Positions 4,533-5,988 of a DNA stretch of 5,988 bases are shown in pieces. Origin of the DNA: Gammaproteobacteria bacterium (GTDB lineage: Bacteria > Pseudomonadota > Gammaproteobacteria > GCA-001735895); assembly GCA_015494335.1 (NCBI GenBank), contig WGBK01000289.1, positions 1 to 5,988 on the forward strand. The letters run 5' to 3'. Both the position numbers and the translations under genes were made by a program. The first letter of the stretch is position 1. Each line of letters opens with the position of its first letter. The notes below the pieces were generated by a model. That model was not told the origin of the DNA and made no database searches. It was given only the letters and a program-made list of their open reading frames with translations.

Positions 4533-5988
4533 TTACCCGGATTGACGGGTGATATCGACGAACAGCTTCAGCTTCTGGCCCGGTTGCAGGTACTTGCCGA
4601 GCTTGTTCCACTTGCGGATATCGGAAACCCGGATGTTGAACTTGTCGGCGATGCGCGACAGCGAATCCCCCTTGCGCACGGTGTATTTCAGCGCGTAGAG
4701 TTTGCCGCTGGCCGGCGAGGGAGGCAACAGGCTGACACGGCGCGCGCCGGCCTTGCCCTTCTTCCAGATTACCAGCTTTTGGCCGACCCGCAAGGTATCG
4801 ATGGGGGCCATGCCGTTCCATTTCGCCAGCGAACGGGTGCTCACTCGATACTTTCGCGAGATGCTCCAGAAACTCTCGCCCTTGCGCACGCGGTGGGTGA
4901 TCTTGCGACTGCCGCGAGGCGTGCTCTGCAGGCGCGCAAGGCGTGCGTTCTGGCTCAGGCTGTACTGCTTCAGCGAACGGGTCGCGGTCGGAATCATCAG
5001 GTATTTGCCGGCGCGGATGTTGTTGCCGCGGATGCCGTTGACCTGGCGAATCAATTGCGCCGTGGTCTGGTGACGCCGGGCGATCTGGCTCAGGGTGTCG
5101 CCCTTGCGGATGCGATAGCGTACCCAGTTGATGCGCTTGCTCTTCGGCAGTTTGGCCAGACCCTGGTTGAATTTCTCCAGCGATTCGCGCGGCAGCAGCA
5201 GGCGGTGGGGGCCGTTGGGCGGGGTGGCCCAGCGGTTGAAGGCGGGGTTGAGCTTGTACAGCTCCTCGGTGCTGATGCCGGCGAGATCGGCCGCCAGGGC
5301 CAGGTCGATCTGGCTGTCCAGTTCGACGATGCCGTAGCTGCGCTCATCCTCGATGTGCAGCAGGTCGATGTCGTATTTTTCCGGATGGCTGAAGATTTCC
5401 TTCAGCGCCAGTAGCTTGGGCACATAGTCGCGGGTCTCGCGGCGCAGCCTGGACAGGGACCAGAAATCGGTCCCGCGGCCCTTCTTGCGGTTGTAGCGCC
5501 GCACCGAGCGGATCTTGCCGGGGCCGGCGTTATAGGCGGCCAGGGCCAGTTCCCAGTCGCCGTCGAACTGACTGGCCAGATCCTTCAGATAGCGAGCGGC
5601 GGCACGGGTCGATTCGATGATGTCGCGGCGGCCGTCGTACCACCAGTTCTGCTTCAGGCCGAGCAGGCGGCCGGTGGAGGGTATGATCTGCCACATGCCC
5701 GAGGCGCGGCCGTGGGAGTAGGCAAAGGTCTGGTAGGCGCTCTCGACGATCGGCAACAGCGCCATCTCGCTGGGGATGTCGTTTTCCTCCAGCACGTCGA
5801 GGATGAAAGGCAGTACCGGCTTGGCGCGGTGCATCACGCGGTTGAGGTATTCGCGGTGTTTCAGGTACCAGTCGAGCTGGGTCTGGACCCGGGCGTTGAG
5901 CACCGGACGCATGCGCATGCCATTCTGCAGGCGGGTCCAGGCATTGTTTTCCTGTTGCAGCGCGACGCCGGCCTGTTCGGGCAGATCC
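4533..5988 (-). CDS. mltD: Membrane-bound lytic murein transglycosylase D (5' end outside window)
   Basis: The frame is open through the right edge and stops with TAA at 4535-4533. An in-frame Met at 5918 is not the true start: the 23 codons before it (ending NAWTRLQNG) continue the MltD-like sequence, so the signal peptide and any lipobox lie beyond the window. Numbering from that Met, the SLT catalytic domain spans about 30-170: PIVESAY with catalytic Glu59 (codon 5744-5742), then GRASGMWQIIP, the MltD-typical LKQNWWYDGRRDI, and AAYNAGPGKIRS. Three LysM modules follow at about 268-310, 341-386 and 411-456, each with a core such as VRKGDSLSRIA. Spacers rich in basic and Ser/Pro residues separate them. 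The enzyme cleaves the MurNAc-GlcNAc bond of peptidoglycan to give 1,6-anhydroMurNAc ends and acts in the periplasm at the outer membrane; LysM modules bind glycan. E. coli MltD has two LysM modules, so this one is longer. It lies upstream of the cNMP/rhodanese gene on the same strand; read-through is possible because no terminator is evident. Confidence 0.95.
   Translation of the reverse strand, partial: DLPEQAGVALQQENNAWTRLQNGMRMRPVLNARVQTQLDWYLKHREYLNRVMHRAKPVLPFILDVLEENDIPSEMALLPIVESAYQTFAYSHGRASGMWQIIPSTGRLLGLKQNWWYDGRRDIIESTRAAARYLKDLASQFDGDWELALAAYNAGPGKIRSVRRYNRKKGRGTDFWSLSRLRRETRDYVPKLLALKEIFSHPEKYDIDLLHIEDERSYGIVELDSQIDLALAADLAGISTEELYKLNPAFNRWATPPNGPHRLLLPRESLEKFNQGLAKLPKSKRINWVRYRIRKGDTLSQIARRHQTTAQLIRQVNGIRGNNIRAGKYLMIPTATRSLKQYSLSQNARLARLQSTPRGSRKITHRVRKGESFWSISRKYRVSTRSLAKWNGMAPIDTLRVGQKLVIWKKGKAGARRVSLLPPSPASGKLYALKYTVRKGDSLSRIADKFNIRVSDIRKWNKLGKYLQPGQKLKLFVDITRQSG
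4551..5117 (-). other. Three LysM peptidoglycan-binding modules of the MltD protein
   Basis: The modules are encoded at 5117-4989 (VRYRIRKGDTLSQIA to AGKYLMIP), 4898-4761 (THRVRKGESFWSISRKYRV to VGQKLVIW) and 4688-4551 (KYTVRKGDSLSRIADKFNI to PGQKLKLF). Each shows the usual start (YxVxxGDSLxxIA), a central Asn or Trp-Asn, and the closing GQKL-type strand. The second has Phe-Trp in place of the usual Leu-x. These are protein domains within the gene, listed for reference. Confidence 0.88.

Noticed and set aside
4470..5414. Open frame of 314 codons on the plus strand opposite MltD
   Set aside because: The Ala, Gln, Leu and Val-rich product has no domain and lies opposite well-conserved LysM and SLT coding sequence, so it is a shadow frame.
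5916..5918. ATG at 5918 as the start of MltD
   Set aside because: The frame stays open to the window edge and the residues before it match the usual MltD region ahead of the catalytic domain. A start here would also remove the export signal the enzyme needs.
5909..5920. Perfect 12-bp palindrome GCATGCGCATGC
   Set aside because: It falls inside MltD coding sequence over the Gly-Met-Arg-Met codons and is explained by alternating ATG and CGC codons.

Overview
The window reads as chromosomal DNA from a GC-rich gammaproteobacterium. All four genes look like core or lineage-stable chromosomal genes. There are no transposase, phage, CRISPR, tRNA or rRNA signatures. The domain styles (a CHASE2 sensor with a TPR-like start, an HD-GYP protein with a large internal insertion, a cyclic-nucleotide/rhodanese fusion, an MltD with three LysM modules) recall Chromatiales-type or related environmental gammaproteobacteria. 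That placement is inference from protein character, not a database result.

Layout from left to right: (1) positions 1-1574, minus strand, the N-terminal 524 codons of a membrane CHASE2 sensor, cut by the left edge just as a TPR-like segment begins; (2) a 170-bp divergent intergenic region carrying candidate promoters in both directions; (3) 1745-3355, plus strand, a GAF + HD-GYP protein, a predicted cyclic-di-GMP phosphodiesterase; (4) an 18-bp convergent junction; (5) 3374-4441, minus strand, a protein with two cyclic-nucleotide-binding-type domains followed by a rhodanese domain; (6) a 91-bp gap with a candidate promoter and a 12-bp near-perfect direct repeat; (7) 4533-5988, minus strand, an MltD-type lytic murein transglycosylase with three LysM modules, whose 5' end lies beyond the right edge.

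Three consecutive genes are signalling proteins of different types: an extracytoplasmic sensor (probably a Ser/Thr kinase, though its output domain is not visible), a cyclic-di-GMP hydrolase with a GAF sensor, and a soluble cyclic-nucleotide sensor fused to a sulfurtransferase-type domain. They are not one operon, because they are arranged divergently and convergently, so a joint pathway is a hypothesis. The most interesting points are the roughly 109-residue insertion inside the HD-GYP catalytic core, the partial NKFDE-like pattern in the GAF domain beside a cNMP-binding neighbour, the cNMP-to-rhodanese fusion with one decayed and one intact binding cassette, and the repeat overlapping the promoter and ribosome-binding site of the fusion gene. 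I see no clear evidence of a wholly new system.
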